A stretch of 64,000 bases of DNA, taken from Norana najaformis (taxonomy: Eukaryota; Annelida; Clitellata; Crassiclitellata; Hormogastridae). The position numbers and the translations under genes are program-made. Positions 1-11,510 of the stretch are shown one piece after another. Below the pieces are notes generated by a model. The model was given only the letters and a program-made list of their open reading frames with translations. It did no database searches and was not told the DNA's origin. Every line of letters starts with the position of its first letter. The first letter of the stretch is position 1. The DNA lies in assembly GCA_964023275.1 (NCBI GenBank), contig OZ029927.1, positions 585,703 to 649,702 of the forward strand. The letters run 5' to 3'.

Positions 1-1875
1 GTTAGGGTTAGGGTTAGGGTTAGGGTTAGGGTTAGGGTTAGGGTTAGGGTTAGGGTTAGGGTTAGGGTTAGGGTTAGGGTTAGGGTTAGGGTTAGGGTTA
101 GGGTTAGGGTTAGGGTTAGGGTTAGGGTTAGGGTTAGGGTTAGGGTTAGGGTTAGGGTTAGGGTTAGGGTTAGGGTTAGGGTTAGGGTTAGGGTTAGGGT
201 TAGGGTTAGGGTTAGGGTTAGGGTTAGGGTTAGGGTTAGGGTTAGGGTTAGGGTTAGGGTTAGGGTTAGGGTTAGGGTTAGGGTTAGGGTTAGGGTTAGG
301 GTTAGGGTTAGGGTTAGGGTTAGGGTTAGGGTTAGGGTTAGGGTTAGGGTTAGGGTTAGGGTTAGGGTTAGGGTTAGGGTTAGGGTTAGGGTTAGGGTTA
401 GGGTTGGTTAGGGTTAGGGTTAGGGTTAGGGTTAGGGTTAGGGTTAGGGTTAGGGTTAGGGTTAGGGTTAGGGTTAGGGTTAGGGTTAGGGTTAGGGTTA
501 GGGTTAGGGTTAGGGTTAGGGTTAGGGTTAGGGTTAGGGTTAGGGTTAGGGTTAGGGTTAGGGTTAGGGTTAGGGTTAGGGTTAGGGTTAGGGTTAGGGT
601 TAGGGTTAGGGTTAGGGTTAGGGTTAGGGTTAGGGTTAGGGTTAGGGTTAGGGTTAGGGTTAGGGTTAGGGTTAGGGTTAGGGTTAGGGTTAGGGTTAGG
701 GTTAGGGTTAGGGTTAGGGTTAGGGTTAGGGTTAGGGTTAGGGTTAGGGTTAGGGTTAGGGTTAGGGTTAGGGTTAGGGTTAGGGTTAGGGTTAGGGTTA
801 GGGTTAGGGTTAGGGTTAGGGTTAGGGTTAGGGTTAGGGTTAGGGTTAGGGTTAGGGTTAGGGTTAGGGTTAGGGTTAGGGTTAGGGTTAGGGTTAGGGT
901 TAGGGTTAGGGTTAGGGTTAGGGTTAGGGTTAGGGTTAGGGTTAGGGTTAGGGTTAGGGTTAGGGTTAGGGTTAGGGTTAGGGTTAGGGTTAGGGTTAGG
1001 GTTAGGGTTAGGGTTAGGGTTAGGGTTAGGGTTAGGGTTAGGGTTAGGGTTAGGGTTAGGGTTAGGGTTAGGGTTAGGGTTAGGGTTAGGGTTAGGGTTA
1101 GGGTTAGGGTTAGGGTTAGGGTTAGGGTTAGGGTTAGGGTTAGGGTTAGGGTTAGGGTTAGGGTTAGGGTTAGGGTTAGGGTTAGGGTTAGGGTTAGGGT
1201 TAGGGTTAGGGTTAGGGTTAGGGTTAGGGTTAGGGTTAGGGTTAGGGTTAGGGTTAGGGTTAGGGTTAGGGTTAGGGTTAGGGTTAGGGTTAGGGTTAGG
1301 GTTAGGGTTAGGGTTAGGGTTAGGGTTAGGGTTAGGGTTAGGGTTAGGGTTAGGGTTAGGGTTAGGGTTAGGGTTAGGGTTAGGGTTAGGGTTAGGGTTA
1401 GGGTTAGGGTTAGGGTTAGGGTTAGGGTTAGGGTTAGGGTTAGGGTTAGGGTTAGGGTTAGGGTTAGGGTTAGGGTTAGGGTTAGGGTTAGGGTTAGGGT
1501 TAGGGTTAGGGTTAGGGTTAGGGTTAGGGTTAGGGGTTAGGGTTAGGGTTAGGGTTAGGGTTAGGGTTAGGGTTAGGGTTAGGGGTTAGGGTTAGGGTTA
1601 GGGTTAGGGTTAGGGTTAGGGGTAGGGTTAGGGTTAGGGTTAGGGTTAGGGTTAGGGTTAGGGTTAGGGTTAGGGTTAGGGTTAGGGTTAGGGTTAGGGT
1701 TAGGGTTAGGGTTAGGGTTAGGGTTAGGGTTAGGGTTAGGGTTAGGGTTAGGGTTAGGGTTAGGGTTAGGGTTAGGGTTAGGGTTAGGGTTAGGGTTAGG
1801 GTTAGGTGTGGTTAGGGTTAGGGTTTGGTAGGGTTAGGGTTAGGGTTAGGGTTAGGGGTTAGGGTTAGGGTTAGG
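1..1875 (+). repeat. Telomere repeat array (TTAGGG)n
   Basis: An almost perfect run of the six-base metazoan telomere unit GTTAGG fills the left end. One short unit lies near 404. Variants (seven-base TTAGGGG units, GGGTAGG, GGTGTGG, GGTTTGG) cluster between about 1,530 and 1,870. The G-rich strand is the plus strand. At a true left chromosome end the plus strand should read CCCTAA, so the block points the wrong way for a terminal telomere. It is either misoriented in the scaffold or an internal telomere block. The long Val-Arg reading frame across it is a repeat artefact. Confidence 0.98.
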
Positions 1876-1885
1876 NNNNNNNNNN
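1876..1885. other. Assembly gap (10 N)
   Basis: Ten N bases separate the telomere array from the rest. The true distance, order and orientation across this point are unknown, so linkage of the telomere block to this locus is not proven by the sequence. Confidence 0.99.
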
Positions 1886-2750
1886 TGAAAAATGATTTGT
1901 AGCATTTGCCCAGTTAATATACAATAACACCACTAGGCTATTGAGCGCGCTGGCGGTATTGGAACGCTGCGGAGAGGTTAAATACATCTTTGCATAATAA
2001 AGAAAGGCCTTTGTGTACTATAAAGAATTAGACTGTAAAGGAAATTACTGTAACTAATTAAATCTTCTTTCAGAGCCAGTGCATATTAATTACATAACGT
2101 GAATCCAGACTTCGGAATAAATCTTTTATAAATAATCCCCTTTCCCATTCATTGGTACTGGCTTCCTGATACCGGTTTGCTCTGGCTACACTGTGATTCT
2201 TTAAACTAGGACAGAAGATGAAGTTAAAAAGATGGTTTGAAGTAAGTACACCGATTAAGTCTCGTAATTCAGATAGAGTAGATGAGAGATCACCTTCTAT
2301 TTTGCTAAACGCTTGCCATCAACACGAGAAAAATCCCTACATTCAAAGACAAGAAAATTCGCCGCAAACTTTGAAACTTATAAGAAACTCGTTCTGTTCG
2401 ATAACTCTGCTACAACAGATCGTGGGTTAAGAAGTTGAATATGCATGATGTTGACCGATACAATCTACTTTCTGACGAGTCGTTAAACGACAAGCTGATG
2501 GATGCTGTCTACCGACTAATCATTCAACATTTGGGTGACGAAATGGGAAGCCAGACTATGTTGTTTCCAAATGTACCAATTCGAAAACGAGAGCGCTTAA
2601 ATGGAGATAGGCCTAACTGTGAACGTCAAGGCCAGGAACTAAAATCTGCAAACATTATCTCTTGACTTTGATATATTTTGTTTTACTGCATTTTGTTTTT
2701 AAGCTTTTAAAAACTAGTTTTAAACAGAAATGTGACTGCATATAGTAGAG
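1886..2750. other. Unrecognised sequence beside the gap
   Basis: AT-rich sequence with no repeat or gene family that I recognise. Two adjacent short plus-strand frames (2,218-2,430 and 2,435-2,665, 70 and 76 codons) are close together but share no recognisable domain. A TAGGCCTA palindrome lies at 2,608-2,615. Confidence 0.5.
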
Positions 2751-2755
2751 AAATA

Positions 2756-2945
2756 AAGTCTCCCCGGGGGAGAGTTTATTTCAAGAGGGGATGAAATAAT
2801 TTTTCCCTACCTGAGACATTGTTTTAGAATATAGTCTACGCGGGGAGAATTTATTCTAGAACAGATTCGCCGGGGGAGAATCTGTTCCGAAATAGATCCG
2901 CTGTGGGGAGAATTTTAGAGGGGGAGACTCTGTTGCCGATCACCG
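2756..2945. repeat. Short hairpin-forming repeat cluster (GGGGAGAAT motif)
   Basis: About five copies of a GGGGAGA(A/G)T core lie 15 to 70 bases apart, the last ones at roughly 30-base spacing. One pair forms a perfect 10-bp stem, GAACAGATTC at 2,859-2,868 and GAATCTGTTC at 2,878-2,887, with a 9-base loop. TCTCCCC/GGGGAGA near 2,759 is another dyad. The LINE 3' end begins immediately downstream. Function unknown. Confidence 0.6.
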
Positions 2946-3235
2946 GCCGTAGCACCCTTCGCTCGGCCACTCAAGATCTCCTGTTTGTCCCTCGCATGCG
3001 CACCGCTACTGCTAAGTCCAGAAGCTTCGCCTATGTTGGTCCTACTTTGGTCCCACTTGCTGAAATCGTCTTCCTCGAGAATTGCGACTTGAGCTCCTTT
3101 CTCTCCCCCTCTCAGTGTTCCGCAGGCGCCTGAAGATTGTACTGTTTGACAGTGATTTTACTTTTTCGGATTGGAAGCACATCTGTTGAGTTTATCCTCT
3201 AACAGGCGCTTCATAAATCTCAAATTAAAATTACA
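2905..3235 (+). mobile_element. CR1/Jockey-like LINE, truncated 3' end
   Basis: The translation carries the conserved block RSATQDLLFVPRMRTAT followed by SFAYVGP. The same block occurs in the LINE 3' ends at 38.1-38.6 kb and 51.6-51.9 kb of this window and belongs to the end of a non-LTR reverse-transcriptase ORF. The frame is disrupted after the VGP block. The end is the typical tail: GGCGCTTCATAAAT-like sequence, then short ATTACA-like repeats near 3,220-3,233. Everything 5' of the C-terminus is absent, which is usual for LINE insertions. Inactive fragment. Confidence 0.75.
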
Positions 3236-3775
3236 ATTCCTTCCTTTCTGACTCCCTGACTAACGTGGACAACGAGTGACGATTATCATATGTGAATCTC
3301 ATTTTCTCTCTCAATTTGTTGCTTAATCCAGAAAACTAGGTCGAGTTCGACCACATACAGATTATGTTAGCAAAGACATGACGATTATGATTACGACGAT
3401 AACGACGACGATGATAGCGATGATGATGAAGCTCTGTTGTTGTTGCAATTATGATGATGAGGATTCTGATGAAGATTTAATCACACCTGAGTTAATCAAA
3501 TCTAGCCCACATTGGTCTATTCGTCTAAACTAAATTCATTTCAATGAATCTCGTCTCGTCCAATCCAGTCCAGTCTAATTGGGTCGAATTTAAACTAATC
3601 GAGTTGAAATTGACTATTCTTGTCTATTCGATGTAGAGTCAGATGTCTCATTTCCTGTCAATTCCACTAATGATCTTGTTACTCGGTGAAGTCACGTGGC
3701 GGCAGCAGCTCACTGCAACAGGCAGATCAAACATGTTCCGCATCGATACCCTGTAAACATCTGCTTAAAGCCAAG
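3236..3775. other. No gene; GAT/ACG-rich low-complexity DNA
   Basis: Positions 3,380-3,470 are rich in GAT, GAC and GAA triplets. Positions 3,520-3,630 hold degenerate CTAAT/TCGTC-like sequence. No coding signal or known element seen. Confidence 0.5.
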
Positions 3776-3779
3776 ACCA

Positions 3780-4065
3780 TTTGTCTGTCTCTCTGTCTGC
3801 CCATCTATCTGCTATATTGGTCTGCCTATCTGCATGTCTGCCTATCTGCCTGCGTTTCTGCCTATCTTCATATCTGTCTGTCCGCTATTTGTTTGCGACA
3901 AGCGATCTTTCGCCGAGTGAGGTCATCTGCTCTGTTGTCCGACAGACGCCGGTTAATGTTGTTAATTAAGTGGATTATGAATGATGGAAGGCAGAAGGAC
4001 AGAAGGAAGGAGGGAGGGAGGGAAGGAGGTAAAGAGGGAGGGAGTTGCGTCTTAAGCGAAAGCGG
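3780..4065. repeat. TCTG/CTAT microsatellite and purine-rich tract
   Basis: Degenerate tetranucleotide repeats (TCTG, CTAT, TGCC) run from about 3,780 to 3,890. A GGAGGGA/GAAGGA purine tract follows at about 3,985-4,065. The overlapping cysteine- and leucine-rich frames are by-products. Confidence 0.8.
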
Positions 4066-4269
4066 GAGAAGGGGAGGGGTTGAAGTCGCTCAAACGAAGC
4101 GAATCGAAGTCTGCGAGGCAGAAACTCTTTCTCCCTTTGGCCGATCGCTCAGTTGAAATAAAAGCGTCTACAGATATAAAATATTTACGATATTAACGAG
4201 AATAAATGAACTGAACGACGACAAATCTTTAACTCCCAATTGTTAGCTTGTCAGCTTTAGTCTGCAATC

Positions 4270-4415
4270 TACTATGGCTCTCCCTCTTCCGTTGTCTATT
4301 ATAGCTCTCCCTCTTCTGTTGTCTATTATGGCTTTCCCTCCCGTTGTCTGTGATAGCTCTCCCTTTTCCGTTGTCTATTTTGGCTTTCCTATTCCGTTGT
4401 CTATTATGGCTCTCC
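4270..4415. repeat. ~30-bp minisatellite (TATTATGGCTCTCC unit)
   Basis: About five imperfect tandem copies of a unit beginning TATTATGGCTCTCC and ending CCGTTGTC. Unit length varies between about 27 and 31 bases. Confidence 0.8.
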
Positions 4416-4599
4416 ATTCCGCTAATTACGAAAGAAATAGGCAGATGAACTCATAGTGCCATTGTTTATGAAGGAAACCAAAAGTGAAACATGCAAGTAT
4501 AGTCCAGTCAGTTTAGCCGGTGTTGTGTGCGAGATATGAAGAGAATTATTAAGAATAACACAGTGGATCATTTGAATGAATAGGATATAACGAATGTTT

Positions 4600-5900
4600 G
4601 TCAATATGGATTTACCATCGCATCCTACTACTGTGAATCATCCAATTCTACAAGAAATTGGAATATTATGGCATTAGAGGAATAGGTCATCCATGGTTCT
4701 CTAATTATCCATGAAACAGAATACAACATGTTCATTTCAAAGGTTGCACTTCCACATCCAGGCCCATTCATACCTCAGGGATCTATTCTGGGGCCTTTAC
4801 TATTTCTACTTTATATAATGAGTTGTCAGCAACTTCTACAGGCTTCAAATGCATACTGTTTGCAGATGACACTAGTGTATTTATCTCGAATAAATCCATA
4901 GACTCACTCTTTACAAGGGCAAATCGAGAATTGGGAAAGGTATCCTTGTGGTTTTGAGCTAATAAACTCTCGCTGAATTTAGACAAAACTAATTTCATAC
5001 TGTTTCGTTCACAACGGAGAGTTGCTTCAGCTTGTAATATATAACTTGATATTGATGACATATTAATTACTCAAGATACGTCATGCAAATGTTTGGGTGT
5101 CTAAATTGATCATCATCTTACATGGAAGGACCATATTGCACATTTTCAAAAAACTTGCTAAGAACATTAGCTAGCCTAGTTAGTTACATCGGAAGCCTCT
5201 GTGCGTGAGGATCCCCGGTTTGCGTCCCGGTCGTGGCTTATTTCAGAGATTTGAATCTCAGGCTAGCATGGCTACTGTTCGGCGACCTTAAATGGCATGT
5301 AGCGGTGGTGAAGATCTCATCCAATAGCGTTGAAGTCATACGGTCGCTATAGAAAAACGTTTACAATTTATAATCAGTATAATATGTCGCATTAGATATT
5401 GTTTACCTATGCCCACCATATTAAACCTTTAGTATTCCCTTATTTATCATTATTTGTTATGTTGCAATATTTCATGAGGTTCAGACTCTGCTCCGCGCCT
5501 AAAATGCTTAGTTAGTCTTCAGAAACATGTAGTCTGAACTGTTTGCATGATACATTGGAAAGATAGAACCAGACCAGCCTTCCTGACTCGTAATATATTA
5601 AAATTGTAAAACATTACAAATTTCAAATATGTACATTCATGTACCGTTTTCATAATAGTATGTTGCCTTTATTATTTAACAACTACTTTCATCACTCTGC
5701 TTGATTTTAACACAAGAGCCTCACATAATTATCGAAGTGACTTTGCTCACCTAAAGGTTAATAGTTTTTGATAAAATGTGCAGGCCCAGTATTATGGAAC
5801 AGTCTTCCAATCAAATTACCAAGTAATCAACCCTCAATCACTTTAAAAAGTCTGAAATATAATCTGTTAAGTTATCAATAAGCAATGTTTTCTCTTGCAC
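4600..5900 (+). mobile_element. CR1/L2-like LINE, decayed RT region
   Basis: Across several frames the order of reverse-transcriptase motifs is readable: a KLEYYGIRGIGHPWFSNY-like block near 4,655-4,705, PQGSILGPLLF at about 4,773-4,806, and the catalytic FADD at 4,859-4,870 followed by DTSVFIS. Next come a KLSLNLDKTNFILFRS-like block near 4,965-5,010 and an LGV...LTWKDHI block near 5,092-5,130. The C-terminal GPVLWNSLPIKL block lies at about 5,785-5,820. Stops and frameshifts break the ORF throughout. Between roughly 5,180 and 5,345 the homology is interrupted by what looks like a later insertion. The endonuclease domain is not present. Dead element. Confidence 0.75.
5180..5345 (+). mobile_element. 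Possible tRNA-derived SINE inside the LINE remnant
   Basis: This stretch interrupts the RT homology. It contains GGTTTGCGTCCC near 5,217-5,228, resembling a degenerate polymerase III B box, with a possible A-box-like segment upstream. No clean target duplication was found. It does not clearly match the better supported SINE at 24,979. Confidence 0.3.
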
Positions 5901-6059
5901 CTAGCAATGATAACATTGTCAATTTGTAACCGCTTTACCTCTTAAATATGTAATGACAAGTAATATATTTATACGTCATTGAGCCGCCGGTATTGTGTTT
6001 ATAGTAATTAGGGTAACCATTTTGTTCCTTGTAGGTTACCAGAAGGTTCCACTCAACAG

Positions 6060-7000
6060 AGTCGGTCGTCACCTGCATTCTAGCTTACATCTTTGGGGCT
6101 TTTGATCGTGGGCAAGTTACCCTTCTTGCGCTTTTTGATATTAGTGCAGCTTTTCACACCGTCGACCACAGTATCCTTCTGGGGCGTCTGGAGATGTCAT
6201 TTGGACTCGTCGGCCCTGCTATTTCATGGCTCCGTTAATTCCTCTCTGGCCGCTCTGTGATCTTTGGTTCCACATGTTCTGATTGGTCCTCGGTCTCCTT
6301 GGGTCTCCCCCAGGGTTCTATCTTAGCTCCCTAACTGTTTATTCTATACACGGCTGACCTGGACTTTATTCTGTCTCAAACCGGGGTACAGTCTCACCAG
6401 TATGCTGATGACCCCAGGCATATATTCATAGCCCAGCAGGTGAATCTGTCGCCTTAGTTCACTAAATGCTTCGGGCGTCGGAATCACTTGAGGCCTGGTT
6501 GAACTCAAACCGTCTGCGCCTGAACCCTGTTGAGACCCAGTTTATCTGGTTTGGCAGCCGTGCCCAGCTTTCTAAGATTGATCTGGCCAGATTACTTAGG
6601 CTCTTCCCTGATATCTCCTTCTCTTCCTCAGTCAGTGACCTAGGAGTAATTTTGGATCAGGAACTAAATTCGAAGGAGTATGTGAATACTGTCTGTCGAA
6701 CGTGTTTCTACCATCTGCGTCAACTGCACACTATCCGCCACTCTATCACGACCCAGGCTGCTACCACTCATTTACCTGTTCCAGGATTGACTATGGCAAT
6801 GTTGTCTTTGCTGGCTGGAGTCTCTCCTGGATCTCGCAAATATACAATCTGTCTTGCACGCTGCTGCTCGTCTGATCAGAGGTATCCCAAAGTCCGGCCA
6901 CATCTCTGCTTTCACGTTGGAGGAGCTCCACTGGCTGCCTGTGCGGGAGCGTATAAAATTCAAAATCATGGCTCTTGTTACTGTGTAATTTGCCGATCCC
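6060..7000 (+). mobile_element. CR1/Jockey-like LINE, 5'-truncated RT with frameshifts
   Basis: Readable motifs in order: LLALFDISAAF then TVDHSILL (about 6,127-6,180), LGLPQGSILAP near 6,300-6,333, the catalytic YADD at 6,401-6,412, and NRLRLNPVETQFIWFGS (about 6,508-6,558). DLGVILDQEL follows near 6,640. After a frameshift near 6,775 come SRIDYGNVVFAG, VLHAAARLIRGIPKSGHIS and LHWLPVRERIKFKI (about 6,780-6,965). The endonuclease is missing and in-frame stops occur before YADD, so it cannot be active. It belongs to the same broad family as the young copy at 38,119-38,609. The frame at 6,466-7,044 is the longest surviving open part. Confidence 0.85.
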
Positions 7001-7039
7001 TGGTTCCAGCGATACGTAGCAACAGAACGACTGACGAGA

Positions 7040-7600
7040 TGTAATGGAACAATCATCGGCTGCAGATGCTGACGTAGCTCATGTCTTCTCAATCTCGTTT
7101 TTTCTTGCATGCACTGCGGCCGCTGTTGACCATTCAGTTTTTTTAGCATCCGCCATACGTGACTCGCATCACCTCCTGAGCGCAATTCATCGTCTGTCAG
7201 TCACTGAAACTCTGCTCCTTCAGCAGCAACAGCAGCCAATGGGCATCAGCGACGGCCGACAGAGGCGACAGATGCCTTTTTACAGCGCCACTGTAAGGAT
7301 GGATAGATACACAGGTGTAGGCTTCTGCTGCTGGTGCTGACCAGTCGACCGCTGAAGCGAAGCAGCCGATAAATACTTGCATGAAGTTGAATATAACTTA
7401 GGCTAAGAAACAGAAGGATTGGAATTAAGGAGTTTGTGCAATAAACAGCCAGAAATTGGAAATGAAAGAGTTTTAGTAATAAACAGGAAAATGGAAGATA
7501 ACCAAGAGAAAAATGGAAATGATGAGTTAGGATAATAAAACAGGACATGGACAAATACGTTGCTTCTGCTTAGATTACTGGTTCTTTTCCGGTCTCTCTT
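7040..7600. other. No recognisable gene
   Basis: Overlapping short frames on both strands show no family features. A small CAG-rich patch sits near 7,220. Confidence 0.4.
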
Positions 7601-7604
7601 TTTC

Positions 7605-8470
7605 TTTCTCGCTCTCTCTCTCTATCCAACTATCCATCCATCTACCTATCCATCTATCCATCTATCCAATCTATCTATCTATCCATCCACCCACCCATCC
7701 ATTGTTATTTTATTGAATCACCAACAAACAACACTTTCAACAGTTACTACAGCTTCGCCTAAGAAGTCATTCCAAGCACTGGCGTCAAAGGGGGGTAACC
7801 CAGAGGCACAAATGTCCCAATGCAGTTAGGATTATCCTCTCACATAAGTCACATATAGGTGGCTAATACAACGCAGCATATAAGTTCAAAATTGGTTCAA
7901 AGTAAAATATTACTTTATACCAAAAAAAACCCGAACAGTGCAGTGCAAAGTGAAACAATGATAAACCGTGCGAATAATTTAACTCCGAGAGTACAATAAA
8001 TGGCCTTTCATGTGTGCCTTAAATAGACGAAGGCCAAGAGGTTGCGCGAGGCCAGGTGACCTCAGCTCACCCACCCAACCAACCAACCCCACCCACCCAC
8101 CAAACCTTCCATCAATCTATACTGTTAATGTTCACTGCTTCAGATTAAGAATAATCATTGCAAGTGTAAATAGAATGAAAGCTTAAGTGGATGCAAAATT
8201 AGGGCCAAGGCCCAGATAATTGAGGGCAGCCTATAATACAATAACATACAGCAGATGGCTAATGCTTTGCATGTACGAGCAGCTAATCAGTTCTTAACTA
8301 AAATGAGAACAGCATTTGTCCACAGAGAAAAGAAGTGACCTACTACTTTGGCAAAACTAAGAATTCAAATAAATTCTATAACGTTTAATCGCACGCATCT
8401 ACGTATCTACGTATCTATCTATCTATCTATCTACGACGAACGGACGGATGGACGGAAGGACAGACAGACA
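7605..8470. repeat. Scattered tetranucleotide microsatellites
   Basis: CTAT/CCAT repeats at about 7,612-7,705, CCCA/CCAA repeats at about 8,068-8,103, and ATCT followed by GGAC/GACA repeats at about 8,398-8,470. The DNA between them is unrecognised. Confidence 0.8.
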
Positions 8471-8734
8471 TGCAAAAGAACAAGACCGTTGTCTAACTTC
8501 TATGGAAATATTGTAATTTCATTTGAGACACCAACCAACCGTTATTATGTCGGATTTTAATTAGAAAACGATTTAAATGATTCGGACTAATTAATGCGGT
8601 CTCCGATCAGAAATGACGCGATGGCGGTTCGTCCGCCATCTTCATTCTCTGACGCAAATCAATCGAATTTCTAGGCGATCTGACGTTTCTTCCGATTCTT
8701 GCCATAGACACCAACCATTCATTCTCCTCCTCAT

Positions 8735-8868
8735 CCTCCACTTTCCATCCTTCCTTCTCCTCCTCCTCCCACTCCTTCCACTCCTCCTCCTCCTCGACCG
8801 CCACCACCTCTTTCCATTCCTCGTCATCCTCAAACGACATCTTTGACTTCATCGCATTACTAAGAGAC

Positions 8869-8903
<35 letters not shown>

Positions 8904-9095
8904 TAAGCAAACCAACAGGTGATCTAGAGGTCAGAGAAAGAGGCTTAAGGCGATGAGAGTCAAAGTCAGCTTCCGTCGTTCAGTTGTCTTCATCGTCTGT
9001 CTGTCGCCGTCGTCGTCTCTCGGTCGATTGCGTCGCTATGCGTGTCTGTGTGTGTACGTGTGTGTAAGCGTGTCTGTGTGTGTGTACGTGCGTAT
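8735..9095. repeat. TCC-rich tract, (GACA)n and (GT)n microsatellites
   Basis: A TCC/CTC-rich polypyrimidine tract runs from about 8,735 to 8,800. (GACA)n, about eight to nine units, lies at about 8,869-8,902. Imperfect (GT)n lies at about 9,040-9,092. Frames rich in Glu, Ser or Leu here are by-products. Confidence 0.85.
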
Positions 9096-9189
9096 CTTAT
9101 GCGAGTCTAATGAGTCGATCGAGGCTCAAATGAAATTGGCTCCAATGACAACAAACGAAATGGATTGGCCACATAATGAGAGGGGACTC

Positions 9190-9400
9190 ACTCGTAAGAA
9201 CTATTATCGAGGGAAGAATGGAGTGACGAAAAACAAGAGGAAGACCTAGACAGATGTTGCTGGACTGGATGATCACGGATGGATACAGCGGACTGAAGAG
9301 AGATGCCCAGCACCTTGAAGAATGGCGCCATTGGACGTATGAACCTGCCTAGAGGGCAGAGAACCACAAGAAGAAGGAGACAACAAACGAAAGAAATGGA
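9190..9400 (+). mobile_element. Possible RTE-like LINE C-terminal fragment
   Basis: The plus-strand translation around 9,212-9,350 includes a [18 protein letters not shown] segment and an [12 protein letters not shown] segment. These recall the arginine-rich end of RTE-type reverse transcriptases seen intact at 36,000-36,160. Frames are broken. This is a weak, motif-level call. Confidence 0.4.
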
Positions 9401-10850
9401 CTCTTCCTCCCTCTCCTCCTCCTCCTCCATCTCCTCGGTTACAACTCTCATCAACTTCTTAGCAAAGAAGCCATCGACCGCAGTAGTAATTCAGCAAAAC
9501 ATCATCACCGTCACCCATCAGAATAACATCATATCATCATCATCACCACCACCATCGCCGCTACCACGCCATTTTTCACTAATAGGTATGATGTCGAACA
9601 CTTCATTGAATAATGAAGACAGCTGCTAATTGGGTCCTACCTGCTGAAGCTGAAGGCAACGAAGACGTCGACGGCGTCTGCTTCCGTTTCATCAAGAAAT
9701 AATCCACGATGTCATTTGTTGCTGATATAAAGACAGCATGGCTCGTGCGGTTATCGTAACACGGCCTTGGTTCATCGATGGCTCGTCGCGTATTTAGCGA
9801 TGGCATTGTCACTGGGTGGCATGGATGATCAACCGACTCTTGCGCCTCGCACCAAGTAACTGTTGGGCTGTCGGACATTCTCATTTTAGAATTCACTGTC
9901 CAGTTCTGTGCGTTTTGTTAGTTCTTTAATGTCATTCGACGAGGCCTGTGCTTAATTCTAATCTGTTTTAACTTCTGAACCCACTGTAGCCTGACGTCTG
10001 GTTTCTCTGATCAGTTAGATTTCGACCAGGCTTCTCCAATGCATCGATGTAATTGTAATTGTAAAAACGACAACTTTTATGTAGCATCGTTAAGTAGCGA
10101 GGAGGCAGTTTTAATGTTGTTCTAGGCGCATGGTGTGTCTCGTGAACACAACTCATCGTTTCACTCAGTCAGTGTCTTTACACAGCACGTCTTCATGATA
10201 TCTGGTCAGAAGTGTTCGCAGCCGATCCTCGGCGAAACAGAACAGAACAATTCTCAAGCATTCACAGAAGGTGCATTGGGAATATTCCTAGTCAGAAGAC
10301 GCAACTCCAGAGAAATCCATTCTAAGTCGATGACTCAATTAGCGATAAGGCCCGACGTTTGTGTTGTCAAAGTATATGTAAAGAGAACAACTGTTCTTGG
10401 TACTCAGCCTATACCGCTTGACTCAGTGCGATCTTAAATCAGGTGCGCTGTGGGATGGGCAGCCAACGAATTAAACATCTTTTGCTCTAAACTTGAAATG
10501 TACCTCTACTTTCTCTGTATAGAGAATAATAATGTTTCCTGTTGCCCGGTTTCAAAGTCCACTCAGGGATCTATTTATATACAGTATTCCACTTGCAAGG
10601 CAGTACTAAATGTCAACTGTATTGTATCTGACCAGAAACTAAACTGAATTTAGAGGTAACACTAGCTAGTTCTTTTTAACTGCACCCGTCTCAACTCTCA
10701 TTCGTTCCAAGGGAAGGTCTGCATAGATACAGTGACAATCCTACTCGCAGCGAGGCGTTGCGTTTTCTTGAAACCAGGGACGCCGAATTCACCTTCATCA
10801 ACTGTTCTTTATCGCCACGGCTGGACTGGGATCTTTTCTTGCGTAAATAT
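9400..10850. other. No recognisable gene; short CAT/TCC tracts
   Basis: TCC repeats near 9,405-9,435 and an ATC/CACC tract near 9,530-9,560. Several 60-100-codon frames on both strands have no recognisable domain. Ordinary unannotated DNA as far as I can see. Confidence 0.45.
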
Positions 10851-10910
10851 ATCGGAGGGGCGCTATATACACGTTCTGAATGAACGAACGAATGAATGAA
10901 CGAATGCAGG
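10850..10910 (+). repeat. LINE/SINE-type 3' tail with (GAAC/GAAT)n
   Basis: GGCGCTATATACACG followed by a GAACGAACGAATGAATGAAC tail. This matches the tail layout of other retroelement ends in the window (GCGCT(T/A)TATAAA, then a short tandem repeat). The body upstream is not recognisable. Confidence 0.5.
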
Positions 10911-11394
10911 GGTAAGAGTGGCAGTAGCATTGAATCTAAAAGAATGGGAAAAGACTTGCAACTAATGAAAACAGAAGCGAATTACAAGAGGTTTTTTAAA
11001 ACTGAGCCATCGTTATTTCCTGGTCAAGGACAACACAAGTCCAGAATGGAACACCTGAAAGAAGTGGACCGAAGAAATGCAATTGTTAACGCGCCGCAGT
11101 GATACAGTCTCTTTGTCTTATCAACTGGTGCCAGATGAAGTGCGCTATTGAAGACGTAGTCTGAGTTTGAACGACATATCCCGAGCTCTGCATCGGTCAG
11201 AGTGATTGTCCAGATATGACGCGTAAAGAGGATCCTGTAGCCGGGAGACTAGAGATGGAAGGATACGGCGCTATAGAAGTCATTAGATTAGACACGTAGA
11301 AGCTGTTACTGTCGGCTGTCTATACGTTGAAAGAAATAATTGGAAGGCGGCTGTTTGGGTGATAAACATTTCCTTACCTTTTTCACTTCGCCTA

Positions 11395-11510
11395 TTGCAA
11401 TTCCTGCGCAGGTCTTTAGCTCAAAACTGAAAACACTCCTCTTCGTCAAATTCTGTCCTGATTCTTCCTCTTCCCCTTACCTCCCCTCCAATTCCAATTA
11501 CTAATGATCG
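11395..11510 (+). mobile_element. LINE 3' end, C-terminal codons
   Basis: The translation AIPAQVFSSKLKTLLFVKF is the typical last block of a CR1/Jockey-type RT ORF (F..KLKTLLF). It abuts, tail to tail, an element in the opposite orientation starting at about 11,510. Confidence 0.5.

Noticed and set aside
404..1540. 378-codon Val-Arg open frame
   Set aside because: Pure telomere repeat; a 6-bp period gives a two-residue repeat and no stops.
2435..2665. Possible Ulp1/C48 protease fragment (LSDESLNDKLMDAVYRLI)
   Set aside because: Vague similarity only; no catalytic His-Asp-Cys pattern is visible.
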